DNA of 64,000 nt, taken from the NCBI GenBank assembly GCA_013397865.1, contig VZTI01005024.1:120619-184618 (forward strand), in the 5' to 3' direction. The position numbers and the translations under genes are program-made. Positions 1-13,900 of the stretch are shown here, one piece after another. Every line of letters starts with the position of its first letter. Positions within the stretch are counted from its first letter, which is position 1. The notes below the pieces were generated by a model. The model ran no database searches. It saw nothing but the letters and a program-made list of their open reading frames with translations, and was not told the DNA's origin. Source of the stretch: Struthidea cinerea (lineage: Eukaryota > Chordata > Aves > Passeriformes > Corcoracidae).

Positions 1-2590
1 TGTCAAGCTGTTTCTTTTTTTCCCCAGAAGTTAATTTAGGATTCTCCAAGAAAAGAGGAAAAGGAAACCCGTTTCTGTGTGCAGTTGGCTAGAGCACTCT
101 GCTGGGGTTACAGAGACTTGGCTGCTGGTTTCCACATTTCTTTTTTTGGCCAATGGCTGTTTGCAGAGTGAGTGAAGAACAAATAAAAAGGAAATGTTAT
201 ACTAAGTGCTATTAAAGTGCAAAAGCAGTTTAAAATGCATTCAAGGACTACTTATGTAGACAAATGCTATCACTTGAGCTTTATCTCATTAAAAGATAGT
301 TAGAAGTTTGTTAAAAGAATACCTCTTAATTCAAGCTATGCAATTACTAATGAAAACCAGGCTAAATTTGGCTAAAACAGTTGAAACTTAATTGACAATC
401 CAGACATAGTTCTTTCAGCTAGGATTAAGACTGAACATGAAGTGTTTGCAATTAAACAGAAATTAGTAAAAGAGGAAAAACTCTTCCAGTGTCCATTTGA
501 GCCTGCATGCAAATACAGTATGAAACTACATGCCTGCTGTAATTCAATGTCTTCCTTGGAGTTATATGAAGAAACAAGTTGTGTAAACTGTTGATAACCA
601 AACATCCTTAATTTACATTAATAGTAAAACCAGCTTTTAGTAAAAAATAATACATATTGTACTGAGAAGTAATTTAAACTCTTAGTGCTAAGTCCAATAT
701 CATTTCAGTATAATTTCAGCTTACAAAGGCTTGTGGGCTTCATATAATAATGTTTCTCCTAAAAGTGTTCCTAACATGTGCATAGACAAGACCACCCTCT
801 TCAGGGTGTGAAAAGTTTCAACTATCGGGACATAAGCTCTGCTTGCCCCTTATTTCCAGTATTAGAGACCTTGCCCTTTTTATTTAGTAGAACAGTTACA
901 ATTTCTTGGCTCAGGAAGAGCTGAACCTGCTTGATGTGATTTCACATTCCTACATTTTAGCAATGGCAGGAGTGACTAACACTGTAGGTTTTTCATGGCA
1001 TATGCAGCTTTTATCTTATTTTGTTACCTACAGTTCCATAAATATTTGCTGTTGTTTAATATCAGAGAGAGATGTTTTGGTGCATGTAACTGTGCATATC
1101 AAAAGAATCCACCACTTTGCTTTCATCACCAAACTAAAGGTAGTAATATTTTGATGGCTGTTTCTGGTAACTGTGTAATTGTTTGTAGAATCATTCATCT
1201 AATTTCAAGGAACGTTACTTCCAAAAGTGCACTCAATAATTTAAAAAATGGTCCAAATTGTTTATTAAAGTTTTTAAAATGTGGGATATGAGTACAAGAT
1301 TAAGAAAAATTTTATTATGTGTGCCAATAAATTAAAGAACATTGTATTGTGAGGTCTAAAAACATATATGCCCAGGCAAAGCTGATCTTTCTCCTTTTTG
1401 TAGGGGTTCTGGTATAGTATGACACTCAGCTGCTTAAGAACTTTCTCCTTTATTTTTTGTTTTACTGTAACCTGCATATTTATGCCTGTAGAAATTGGAA
1501 AATCTTGATTTTGATATGATTTCTCTTTTGAGAGTTTTCATCAGTCAGATTTGCAGGTTGTATTTCTCTCTCTGCTGTCTCTTTTCTCACTCTGGTCTTC
1601 ACTCTCTCTGCTCTGTGTGACTTCTGGTTAATTCTTTTTGCCTCTTTGCTGGGTGACGTGCCTCTTACAAGTAGATTTAAGCAGTTTTTATCAGTGAGTG
1701 AGCACTGATAAACCTGCTATTGCTCTGCTTCCTAACATTTAATACGTGTCACAGAACTACAGGTACTTCTGCAATAGGATCGCTGAATAATCTGAAATAA
1801 TGCCCTGCAAGCAGGAACTGTGGCACCACTTCTTATGCCCTGAAATCAAACCAAATAGAAGAAGATCACTTTCATATTTATTTGGGAAATCTTTTATGAG
1901 GCTGTATATAATACTTTATCAAAATCTAGGCTACAGCATGGGTAGTAAAATGGAGATAAAGAAGTGGCTCCTATGTAGTTCTATAGTTTGTCTGGGGACT
2001 GGAAATGTGACCTACTCGATAACATTCACAGTAGTTATTAACATTTTCAACAGCATGCATCATATGGGCAGCAGAATCAGTGGGCAGTTAGATTTCCAGG
2101 CTACTAAGTCAAAAGGAAGCCCAGAAAGACAGTAATTTAAATAGAGATAATGCATCAGGTAGCCAAGAGTGACAAGGGTCACCGGAAGGACAGGTAGAAT
2201 AACAAAGGACTAAAAGACAAGGGAACATAATTTGAGGAAATTAAATTGGAGCAGAAACTATAAGCATAAATTAATGTTAGTAGGCTGACAGAAGGAAGGG
2301 GTTTGTAAGGACAGGAGCTGAGGGATGAGAATTATAGTGGGCTGTGTGATACACAGAGGATCAGTAACCAAACAGTAGCTTTGCAGTATCAAGTCATGTG
2401 TGGGAGGAAGGGACAAATCTCGCTGTGCAGCTAGGAGTTAAGGGCATAATATTGCAGAAGAGCAGATGTAAGCACTGAAAGAGCTTAAAAAATGGTTAGA
2501 GCATAAGAAAAGATGAAAATGTAGCAGCAACTATGATGTAAATCTTCCTGAAGTTCTGAAATTCTGGAAAGAAATACTTTTTGATGGATG
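1..2590. other. AT-rich unique sequence, no gene recognised
   Basis: Short open frames occur on both strands, but none has recognisable domains. A pyrimidine-rich tract (CT runs) lies at about 1557-1640. A purine-rich stretch follows at about 2150-2480. I see nothing else that can be named. Confidence 0.6.
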
Positions 2591-2594
2591 GAGA

Positions 2595-2850
2595 CTTCTT
2601 GATACTCTTTACACATTGACTTCTCTCACATCCTGTGGCAATGAGTTTCATAATTGGATTACTTGTCAAAAGAAAAAGTAGTCCATAATGTTTGCTTTTT
2701 AGTCTTATGTTTTGTAAATTTCCGAGTGTCCAGTAGGCATTGCATGAGAAAAAAAATCAAAAAACCCTTCCCTATTCCTCTTTTCCATATAATTTTTTAC
2801 TTTATAATCGATTCCTGCAACTTCTGATTTCAATGCAAACCTATCCAGGT
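2595..2850 (-). mobile_element. Ancient, highly diverged CR1/L3-like LINE relic
   Basis: Read on the minus strand, this stretch follows the 3' region of old CR1-type LINEs known from reptile and bird genomes. The landmark on the plus strand is the phrase 'cctgtggcaatgagtttca' near 2633-2651. It is followed by the expected spacing of a 'gtaaaagaagtagt'-like stretch, a T-rich stretch, a 'gtgtccagtaggcattgcatgag' counterpart, and a 'ccttccctattcctctttccata' counterpart. No reading frame survives. The match is by order of recalled consensus phrases and is interrupted by small indels, so the edges are approximate and the subfamily is uncertain. Confidence 0.5.
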
Positions 2851-5800
2851 GCATTTCTGCATTTCTGTCTTAACAATTCTTATCATTCTGTTTGTCTTTC
2901 TGATCACTAATGAGAACCGCTATATGTTCAGAGGACCATCAACAATATTCACAGCATCTTTTTTTTGTATGGCAACAGATAATTTCTTGCACCATGCAAA
3001 TGTGGTTAAAATTGTTTTTCTCCATGTATGTTCACATGCTTTGTATTAGTCACTATAATGAAAGGTTAAATTCAGCCCCATAGGAACAGGGTCTCCTTCA
3101 TTAACTCCTTGGTGTCAGCCTTATTCTCGATTACTGTGCGTAACTTTAAAATTGTGAATACCAATCGTATTTCCTTGGGCTCTGAAGCTTCTCTTGGCTT
3201 TAGTTCAAAGGCATTTCCAAAAGCTTTTGTTTCTCCATTCTGTTTCATCTATTTCACTCATATTCCATGCTCACTGAGTTTATCAAAATGCCCTATAATA
3301 ATTTTGTAAATTGTGATTAAAACAAATGCTGTTGAATCTTCACCATAGCTACTGTGTGTCTACTGACTTTGTGTTGCACTATCGATGTGTTGGCTAGAAA
3401 TCAGGTATAACGGAGCATTTCAGAAATTGGCATTATTATTTTTATTAGCTGTTGTCCTCTTATACTGAGGCTGGTTTGGATGATAGCTCAGTGCTAATTT
3501 AATTCCTAGAGAAACTGAGTGATGAATCCAGTTTATGTTGGATTTTTTACTGTTCTTTTTCTGAGTCCTTCCAAAATATCTTTGCTAGATATTTGAATGG
3601 AGCAAGATATTCCAGCTGAGCGAGTTCTTCTCAGCCTTCCCCTTTAGGTTAAAATTAGAAGCTTCCTAAGCTATTTTGCAGTCAAAACTGATGCAAAAAG
3701 GCAATTTATTTTTTTCCTTTGACCTTATTATCAGTGAGGGTACTTTTACACCTTGCTTATCTGTCAGCCCCACTGTGTCTTTGCCAGGTTCCCTGCTGGT
3801 GTTGAGGCCGTGATGAACATTTGGTACTTGATATGGAAAGACATCACAAGCTGAAACAGGGTTGTAGACAGACAAGAGACACAGTTGCAATAAAATTAAA
3901 GGAGAAGTAATTATTTTGGGATGTCTTCAATAAGTGCTATGTAGGAATTGCTGAAGCAAGAAAAAATTAGGTTTTGGTAAACAAGAAAGAATAATGTAAG
4001 AAAGAAAAGAGCTGACAAAGTCCTATAAAACAAATGAGGCAAGATTTAGAGGCTTATGGAGAGAAGATGGAGGCGGGGATTCTGAAAAGACATACATTTC
4101 ATTATTCCAAATACAGGCTCACTCTTTCCAAAGCGTTGACTTTCCTAACTCTGAGCACTGGACCAAGCCAACTGGAGAGATGACTTTTACTGTTGTACCA
4201 TCTAATTGTCAGGTTCATGACACACAAAATGAACAACTGATATCTCCCGAGGGCCATTTCAGTTGACAGTGATGTCAGACTCCTGCACAGCTGTTTGACC
4301 CTGTTGGATGGTATGAAATCAATGAGGTTAGTTGGAATTTGACATGCCTGGTAATCAAACCATGTGTTTACCTTTTAGTGATGGATTTTAAGAGAGAAAA
4401 GCTCTAGGTATTTTAGTTTAAATGTTCTTCTTAGTCTTTTAGGTATCTCAGTTTCTTTATTTGTAGATTATGGGTAATATTTACTTATTCTTGAGGAACT
4501 GTCAGTTTCTACTCAGTTGTTTTTAGTTGTTGTGTCCAAATGAATCCCCACAGGAATGTTAAAATTCCTAAAGCTCAAAATGGAAAGGTCTGTACCAATG
4601 CTGAATAATTTTCCTTTTGGTTGTTCAAACACCAAGACATAATACATAGTTTGGAAGTTCCTAGGCTTACATGGGGTTGCTGTTCAGAACTTTGCACTTT
4701 CAAAATATAATTGCCTGACTTTTCTTACACATTGCATTTCACTTGAAGTATGAATATCTGCAAAGGTTGTAAAGAGCTCATGAAAGTACAGAATAGTGGA
4801 TCTCAATGGCAAACAGTAGAAGGTGAGTATTTGCTGAACATGTGAAAAAGAATGGTGGTGGGGGGAATCTAGCTGGCAGTTTTAGCTAGGAATAATACAG
4901 AGGGGTACACAGATAGATGAGCTTCTGGAAGCATGATGTAAATGAACTCTTTATACCTCAGCTTTCTGCTGCTTCTGGCCTGTTCTCAATGTAGCCTGTG
5001 ATCTTTTGCCGTCCTGCTTTGCTACACATAAATGTTGTTACCCAGGGAAGACTTTCTTCTGAAAATTATACTGGCAAAAAGACGTGATATTTTTTTGCCT
5101 AAGCACTGAGCGTAAAGCTGTCCTACATGCCCACTGAAGGATATGGCCTTATTTTGGTAGGCTAAACAGTGTTCTAGCCTCAAATCCCTAAGACGTTTTG
5201 GAACAAAAGACAAATGCATGTTATCCTTATAAATTAATAAATATTCTGATGTCTGTGATGTTTATTTCTATTCTCTTTTTCAACTTCTACCTGCTACGTC
5301 CACCCTTTTCCTTAAGCAGGACTATGGAACAAGTGCCAACTCTCAGAACTGTTACCTTGTACCCAGACAAACTTACACCTAGGTTGTTAAATTTATATAC
5401 AAGATAAACCGTAAATGATCCACAGAGATTAAAGGTAGGGTTTTTTCCCCCTAAATATTAAAATAAATCAAAATCTATAGACCACTTATTCTGCCTATAT
5501 TATTTTTTGATTGCTGGACATATTTCATGCAGAGGAAACATTGATTTAATTCTTTTGTAGTCTAGACTGGGTTTTTAGGCTGATTTTAGGCTGGGAACCT
5601 TTTTCTGGATTTCAGAAGCCACGCTTGGATTAAAAGTTAAAATTAATAAGGACAAGATTTGTTTTCCATATTATGAATTTATCATTAAATATTAAGGGGT
5701 TTAGAAATCTTATGATCCTAAAGCAAAACCAATGTCATTTTTATACATGCAACTGATGATTTTTTTTTTTAAATAAAATATTATAGTAACTATGTATCTG

Positions 5801-6967
5801 TATCTTCTGAGCTCCTGTTTTTGTCAGTAATTTTATTTGAGTGTTCACTCTATATCCATAGATCAAATTCCTGGAAGTACTGTCTTCTGTTCTTAAAAGT
5901 AAAAGAAATTTGTTAATGTTTGCAAAATGAGGGTGCAGATGCCGTGACTAGTTTTTCTCTTACTATTTCCTTTTGTTAATATAATAGTTTTTAATAGGAG
6001 AGTATTTTTGTGCTAAAAACTGAAATTGCCTGGCTTTTTGAATCTCATTCCTCTGACATTATTTTGGAGGAATTTTTCAGTTCCATAGATGTCCATTAGT
6101 GCCTATCATGCCAAGTGTTGCTTTCCAGTTATTTTCTACATATTTATATTAAGTATCACAACATGAATCTTTAAATGCTTTCCTCATCCTGTTCTTTTCT
6201 TTGCAACATTGTTATTTACAACAGAAGGGCTTAGTTCATTCATGAAAATATTCCTTGTCATCAGATACTTTGTCTGAGGAGGTGGACCTTAAGATGTGGT
6301 TCTGTGCATGGAAAACCTGGTAGCATTTTAGTGACTTTAACTAAGACCATATGTCACTTTGAGAAGTTGGTACCTGTCCCCATGCTGCCACTTGTACAGG
6401 TATGGGAAGCTACTGGCATGGTGTGTGTTAGTGGAACTGAGGCAGCACCTTTAGAGGCAAAGCACACATGTTGTGCCTCAGATAACCTCCTACTTGCTGT
6501 ACAGCTTGGACTAAGACATATGATGGTTTCATGCCTTTGTTACTCCCAAGTTCTGAATGTCATTCAAACCTTCATATTCATAATGTGCTAATTCAAAAGC
6601 TGGCAAGCATTGTTGCTTTTGCAGAGAGAAGACCACTTTATGTATGCAGCAAAGCCAGGTGATGTGCTGTCATTTTTTTGACCCTGAAGTAGATGAAGAT
6701 GACTCTCCCAGAATTAGATTCAGCTGTCCTTCACTTAAGCTCCCAAAAAAAAGAAATTGTGTGGCAAAAACTTGTGCAACTTGCTCAATTTCTAAAGAGT
6801 ATTTCAGCCATCAACAGGTCATTGATTTCAAAGATGAATAAGCATCTTAGGTACTTAGGGGAATCTGAATATCAACAGAGGGTAGAATTTGCACTGAAGG
6901 TTTATTATGCTGCTTTTGGTAGCCTAGTACTCTCTTCTTTCTGTTAATAGGACATCTTCAGCCATTT
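2851..6967. other. AT-rich unique sequence, no gene recognised
   Basis: No recognisable coding gene. Positions 4130-4330 have the texture of a conserved non-coding element (see findings). Open frames at about 6644-6947 are on the plus strand in two overlapping phases with no recognisable domain; they stop just before a CR1 fragment. Confidence 0.55.
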
Positions 6968-7060
6968 CATAGAATCTTAGAATCATTATAGAGTCATTAA
7001 GGTTGGAAAAGAGCATCAACCTTAACACTTTCAGGTCCACCACTAAATCATGTCCCTAGG
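6968..7060 (-). mobile_element. CR1 LINE 3' end, about 90 bp
   Basis: On the plus strand it starts with the reverse complement of the CR1 3' terminal short repeat ('tcatagaatcttagaatca'), then 'aaggttggaaaagagcatc' and 'ccaccactaaatcatgtccct'. This order is diagnostic of a CR1 copy on the minus strand. The copy is severely 5' truncated, as is usual for LINEs, and carries no coding sequence. Several internal bases are missing relative to the usual form, so it is not young. Confidence 0.85.
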
Positions 7061-10000
7061 TTATTTCATTCAACTTAGTGTGTAGGCTGGTGTCAGTGAA
7101 AGAGCTGAGGATGGTTAATATCTCTGAGAATCAGGTGTCACCATTTATCAATTCATGCAGCTTCTGGATTTTAAATCTGCACTTTGTCTTCTCTGTTTTC
7201 ATCTGATTACAAAAATACATTATATCATTTTAAGGAAGTCTGTGCAGCTGTGACAAATTAAAGCAAACAAATGACTCCCTAGCCTTAGGTCGCAATGGGG
7301 AGAGCTCAGAGGACCAAAAGGAATGATGAAGGTCTCATGATTTACCCTTGAGAAATTTGGAAACTGAGTTTTGTCCCAGAGACGTCTGTGAAAATGGCTT
7401 CTTTACAGTGAAATAGTCTTGTTTGTCATGCTAAGTTAATTGACCCTTGGCCAAAATCGCACCATGTAAAATTTTAATAGATATCAAAATACTTGAGATA
7501 ATTTGCAAAATTATCTTTCACTGTGTGAAATTAAGGAATTTATTTTGTTTTTGGTTCAGTCAGCCCAGCAGTAAGTTAAATAGAGTGTGGTTGCTACTAC
7601 AAAATAAAGTTGATAGAAATATTTCAGAAGCTTTAGTTTTGCTGCTCCTTTTCTTTCTTGCTTTTCAGCCACCTATAGAATTTACCTTTTTTAATTGAAA
7701 TTTTGATGGTGAGGTTCTGAAAATCAAAGACTTATTTGATCCTCTCATATTAATGTTAACCAGTGTGATAGAAAACCAGATGTGATTTCCAAGCTGATTG
7801 TTCCTAGACAAATAAATTGCATTTACAAAAGCCTTTTAAAAATCTAATCTGATTTAGAGACTTGTTGTGGAAATGTTTCCTTTTTATTTAGCATAAAGAA
7901 TTTTGGTTTTAAGTTGTTAATACATTAGTTATTAATGTATTTCTTTACTAATATACTATATTATTAATGGCCAGCAGAGTAAAAAAACACCCCAGAAGGA
8001 TGGTTCACTCGTAAGTGCTTATTAAATTTACTAAAGTTAAATACTTTCATGGTATACAACACAGTATTACAGTCTCCAGAACTGTCACTGATAATCCTGA
8101 TGATATGTGATTTGCAGATTTAATATTTATGGTGCTTTTCTGTCAAGTCCAGTCATGCTCAGTATTTGTATTTGTCTTCATTGCATCCCTTTGTTGTCTG
8201 GCACAATAAGGACCTGATATTGTGTGAAGCCATATTGTCAGAAATAAAAGGAGAAGTCTGTAATTAGAGTGAAATATCTAATTTAGCCATAATTATTATG
8301 TTACAAACAACTATTGTGCATCTCACCTATAAATGTTTTGGTAAGAATTTTAAATGCAAGGTACACTAGGAATAAATAATGGTTGTCATGGTATTGACAA
8401 TTTTTTTTCCTAGGATTCAGCTAAATAACTCTGACCTTGGCTCTTCAAGATTAACAAAACACATCTGTTTTACTACCGGATCAATGTTGTAAGTCATGAA
8501 CAGAGACTGTACCCACAGATACAATGGTGTAATTGGGATTTTGCCAGCCTCATTAGTGTCATTGATTAGTGTGCATGATTCTGTTTTATTTCCACTTCTT
8601 CAGAAGCTATGTTTTATGATAATTTTCCTGGTGCTGTATTTTTAATATAAATGCAGTTCTGTGTGAGTTTTGTGTTTTTTGTTGTTTTTTTTTCCTTCTG
8701 AGAACTAATTCTTTGAAATATGTTTAGGCTCAGATTTGTCATGATAAGATGCCTTTTTAAATTGTGTTAAGGAAAGTAAAAGGGTAATAATTTACTTATA
8801 TGAAACCTGAGGCAACATATAAAAAGTAGCTGCTATAAAGGACAGTGCAGCTGAGCAAGCCTGAAAATGTGCAGGTGACTTAAATAGCGTGAACCACACA
8901 AGCGGTTTTGCTGAAAGACTGGAAGGCTGCCACAGCCACATATAGATGCACCCCAGTTTTAGCTGGAGAAGGTCAGAGACAAAGAAACCTTGAGCTTTGG
9001 ATTTATGCATACGCAGATGACAGTTGTCCCCTAAATGAGATATTACAAGAGAGGGGACAAAGTCAGACTGATAAGAGCTCATCAGTGTGATCCAGGCTCA
9101 GCCAGCAACCCTCTTTCAGCCAGTAACCTTCTCTTGCCTGAGTGCCACAGCATGCGGGCAAAATGTAGTCCCGTCATATGGAGTGGTAAAATAAGGGTAT
9201 GGGCTCATCAGTACAGTCAAAAGTATTCAGGATGCAAACACAGCTGTAGGTTGCACTTGTGTGGTGTGAGAAGTTAAGAGCATCACTCCCTTGCTCCTCT
9301 CTTCTGCACTTCAGCTAATGTCGTATCCAAGGATGGAATAATCTTACAGATTAATTTTGTTTCAGATCTTAAAAAATTAGGCAGCTAGTCTGAGGTAGAT
9401 GTATAGTTCTCTTTCCAATCAGTGAAAAATGAAAATGGAAACTCCAGATGCAATTCGTCTCTGATACTTGGCCTTAGTGAAATAAACCAAATTGTTGGAG
9501 AGAACACAACAAAAAGCAAACCTCACAACCTGCAGAAGCTGGAAAACAAAAAAACTCGCAAAAGAAATGTATGTACCTTCAAAACCCATTAAAAAAAAAA
9601 AAAGAGAGAGAATGTAAATAGTTTGGGGAGCAGCTGAAATTTTTCCTATGTATTTTAGAGCCAACCTAAATTAAGAGTACATTTACCACACATGCACACA
9701 TTTCCTCAATGTAGACCTGCTCTACACTGGGCAAAATGTGGTGTGACCAAGAGAATTTTCTTTAACACATATAAAAGAAACATCTGAAGTAATTAATTGA
9801 GTTTAAAGGTTTTAGAAAAACTATTTTGGAGGCTGAAAAGCAAGTAACTCTAGCTTAGGAGAAAAAGAATCCTATTTACCCTTGTAGTATTATAATTTTA
9901 GAATGTCTGAATTAGTTGTAAAATAGGAAGTTGTTTTTGTGCCCATAAATAATAAAAATATGTTTGTTTGAGCATCCCATTGGTCTGTGTATAAAAAACA

Positions 10001-10890
10001 TAATTGTATTTTTCTTAAGGTTACTTTTCTTTGTTGGCAGAAGCAGACTTAGCATAACCCTTTGTAACTCACAGTTTAGGAAATAATACAGAATTGAATG
10101 CTCAGTAGAGAAATAACTTCTATCTAATGCTATTAAGCATTTCACCATTATACTAACTTGGCCTATTAATGATTTATGCCAAAAGTACTGCTTTTAGGAG
10201 AATCTTCTTACTTATCCAGATGCCATCAAAACTGATACCAAATTTGTGTGCTTGAAAAAATTCTTGACTGAAACGCCATCACACATTATTTGCCCCGATT
10301 TAGAGTTCTGGGATGCTTTTTTGTACATTTACTCCACATAGACACCCTCCAATGAAGTGTGTTTGCCTGTCTGCATCAGTTGCATTAATTTGGTCTGCTC
10401 CCAAGACGTTGTTTGGTAACCCTGCGCAGTGCCTGTGGAGGTTCTTCAGGTCTGGCCACAGCAGGTCATGAGCAGAGGTGCCAATGTGGGAGTGTCCAGC
10501 AGTTGTCCTGACATCTCCTATTTGACTCCTGCTGAGCTGCTAGGACTTGCTATGAATTTTATGAAGATGAATGGAATGTGGAGAGGAATAATTTGGGAAG
10601 GATTTCATGACAATATGTGTTCTGAGCAGCTGGACGTCTGCAAGGCTTCTAGATTAACTCAAAGGTCCTGTAAAAGGGAAAATTTTAGTGATGGGTAAAA
10701 AGCATTTCCTGAGAATCAGATCTTTCAGTATGAGTGGCATTTACCTTTTCCAAGTATTTGTTACTCTATTTCTAATACATGTTTAATTTTTTAAATTATG
10801 TTGTACTTTGTGACATATTGACTGTGTAATTACAGGGTTTAGTAGTCATTCCATAATGAAGCATAATTTCCGTCATAATCATTGGAGAGC
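7061..10890. other. AT-rich unique sequence, no gene recognised
   Basis: Contains an A-run followed by GA repeats at 9591-9612. An open plus frame runs from 10420 to 10698 without recognisable domains. Positions 8490-8600 look slowly evolving (homeodomain-type ATTAGT and GATTAG words), but nothing can be proven from one sequence. Confidence 0.5.

Positions 10891-10931
<41 letters not shown>
10891..10931 (+). repeat. (TAGA)n microsatellite, about 10 units
   Basis: An uninterrupted tetranucleotide TAGA tract of 41 bp. Perfect tetranucleotide tracts of this size are usually length-variable within a population. It has no association with a gene here. Confidence 0.97.
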
Positions 10932-13900
10932 GGACCATAACGGTTATATTTCTAGCATTGACTGTGGTTTAATATCAATTTGCTTTGTTTTAGTTTTCAG
11001 TCAAATGCACCAAGTGTGAGATGCAGTCCTAGAATACGCTGGCTGCACAGAGTTTAAGTTCCCCATGAGGTCAATGAAATCTAGAAAGTAATTCAGCCTA
11101 TCTCTCTGAAGAGGACACACAGTGGTTAGGTATTGAATTGTTTGCTGCATTTCATTAACTGCAATAGGTTACCCTCCTTACTCTCTTAGTAGAAAAGGTA
11201 TCTGTCTTTTGTAGGTGCCTAAACCAGAACTAAGTCCCACCCACAGTTTTTCTACGTGCAACAATATCTTTATTGTGAGGAGGAAAATTGCAGTTCGCTG
11301 CTCTAGCATTTTGTATTGCAATAAATGTTAGCAAATAAGAAGCAGTAGCAGCAATAACTTGAGCCGTTACTTTTATAGCTGTTTTGTTTCATGCATCTTC
11401 TGGGGATTTTCAAATATTTGGATTTTTAAACAGCTTCTCTACAGATGTATTCTTTTGACATATAATTTCAGAGAACTGGGAAAAAAAAAATCAGTAAATA
11501 AATAAATAAATAAATAAATAAATAGAAGTAATAGTAAATAAAAGATATGGTCTATCTCCTGGCCTACTAGTTAACATTCTCAACCTTTTTAAAGATTCAT
11601 GAAGTTCAAGGATTTTTCTTGAAATATAAGAAATTGGTTTTGTAAAAGAAATGTACTATTTGACAATTTATTATAGAGTTAAGCATAATTAAGTAAATAT
11701 GAACTGGCCTGTGGCATCTGTGGTTTTTTTCCCAGTGATTAGACATGACAGGATGTTATCTTCAACTGTGAGATGGAAGGTAATTCAGTTTTCACAGAAC
11801 TTTTATGTAATACCGATTGAATTAGTATTCAAGATATGTGCCATGTTTTGTGTAGAGCACTATATGCTCACTGCTATTATTTATGACTGAGGTGTTTTAC
11901 TACCTTCTAGGTATTCACAGGTGTGATAGGTCCAGAGAGATATTTGCAATGAATAGTGGAAAGCAGACCTTGATGTTTTTGAGATTTTAGAATTATGTTT
12001 TGCATTTTCTTTAGAAGTTTGTGGCAAAGATTGTCTTTAAACCATGGAAACAAATGGCAAAAATGTTTTGCCGTCACAAAAAACCTGCAGTTCTCTAGGC
12101 CAGTTGGGAAATATGGCCTTTATGAGACAGTATTGCAAGTGGAGGGGAATGAGGATTCAAACCCAGCATTTTGCTGAGAGATGCAGTAGGTAAATTACTG
12201 CTTCACTGTTGCATGAAATTATTAAGAGTTTTGAAATATGCGATAGCACATATAGGGAGGGAATAACAGTTAACATAATAGTTTCATTCCAGAAAATGAA
12301 AACCTCAGTTTAACTCTCCCCTCTGCTAAATTTGTTTCTCAGCAGTTCATTAAGAACAATGAAGGAGAATAAATGTTCCTGTCTTGTTTCATGCCCAGGG
12401 TCATTTTAGTGAAGTAAAGGTTTGTGGAAATAACATTTCCCTGCAATTCAAACACCAACATGTGTAGACAGAATCTGTCTACTATTTCTGCATTTTAAAC
12501 TTTAATTTCATGCCATTTTATATTTTTCATGGGTTTAGATGTTTATTTATGAAACCATTAGGCATTATTTATTTGTTGGTAGTGTAACCTAGAGATACTA
12601 TTAAGATTTCAATTAACAGTCCTTTCTTCAGTGTCTGGCACATCAAAACATTTACACACCACTAACATGACTGCAGCAGCCCTGTAAAGCAGGAGGTATT
12701 TTACTACATACCCCAGGAGAGTTCTACTGGAAACTTAGCAGAGCACGGAGAAATCTTCCTTGCAGCTATCTTAGCTTTGGAAGCATTTTAAATATTTAAA
12801 GACACTCTATAGCAGTCTTGCCTTTCTTTTGTTATGGAATCCCCATCAGTTTTCCAAAGACAGTAAATCTAAATGTAATTGCCTTTATTCTGTGGTGAGA
12901 AACAGAGTTAAACTACTCTCTTTACAGAGAGACTAAATGCCTGCATCTGATAGGACATGGCTGGATTTTTCTGTTGTAAAGCAGGGCACATGTGGACCTT
13001 TGGCTTTTCCGTTCTTGAGAGCCCCCATGAACTCTGTGACAGAAGCAAACAGAGGCTCAGCAAGGCTGTTGCAGTTGCTTTTCACTGATTGTTCGACAAG
13101 CTGAACTGTATTGATGAAATTTCAAGAGGGTCACCAGAGAGAATGAAAATCATGCAGTAAGTAATTGCATGAGAGGTCCATTGCTGAGTCTGGCAGAGAT
13201 CAAAAGAAGTTTCTTACTTCTTTCATAACATTAATCAATAGGAACATGTGCTAGGAGGGTGAGCTGCTTGATTTCTTGAAATTTAAAAGAACAGACTAGT
13301 GCAAGTCCTAGCAGACAGAACCTGGTGCAATTGGATGGCAAATAGAGCACTGTCAGATATAAAAGCTGTCTGAGGGGCTGGTGGACTTTGAATAAAGAGA
13401 TATTGTCAGTATATGGAAATACTTGGATCCAAACTGGCATTTTTGTGGTTTGGAATAAATATGGACAATACCTTCTCAACAGCAGCAGATCTGTTTCTGG
13501 CACTATGTTCTGGCACCTAATTACTTACTCTAGCATCTAAGTACTGACTGAATGTTTATTCAGCACAGTTGAGAAGCTTTCCTTTATCTTTATGGAAGCA
13601 GAGCACGTGTTTTACATTTGGTTGTATTTCAAAGAATATTGAAGTGTTCCTGCCCTCTTGGTAGAGAAATGGAGACCACCATCTTAAGGTGTCTTAAGCT
13701 GCTCGTGCAAAAAAAGTGACTCACTTGATACCAAATTTTTAAAAGTGATTCATGGTTTTATTTATAAGGAGTAGGTAGGAGGATATGAGAACTCCTCAAG
13801 TCCCCTTAGGCTTTAGGAAATCCACAGTGAAAACAACTTTTAGTTGTCTGATCTGGGCGAATACTGTCACTGTCCATTTTTCCTGGTACCTCAATAAACT

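Noticed and set aside
1800..2135. Plus-strand frame of 111 codons
   Set aside because: No recognisable motif and ordinary AT-rich codon composition; likely chance.
6644..6947. Two overlapping plus-strand frames with helical or acidic-looking peptides
   Set aside because: Both phases cannot be coding, neither has a known motif, and the acceptor and donor context is weak.
8908..9090. Peptide containing YADD, which resembles a reverse transcriptase active site
   Set aside because: The residues after YADD are not hydrophobic as in real reverse transcriptases, and no other RT motif is nearby.
10420..10698. Plus-strand frame of about 92 codons with few stops nearby
   Set aside because: No recognisable domain, start or splice borders.
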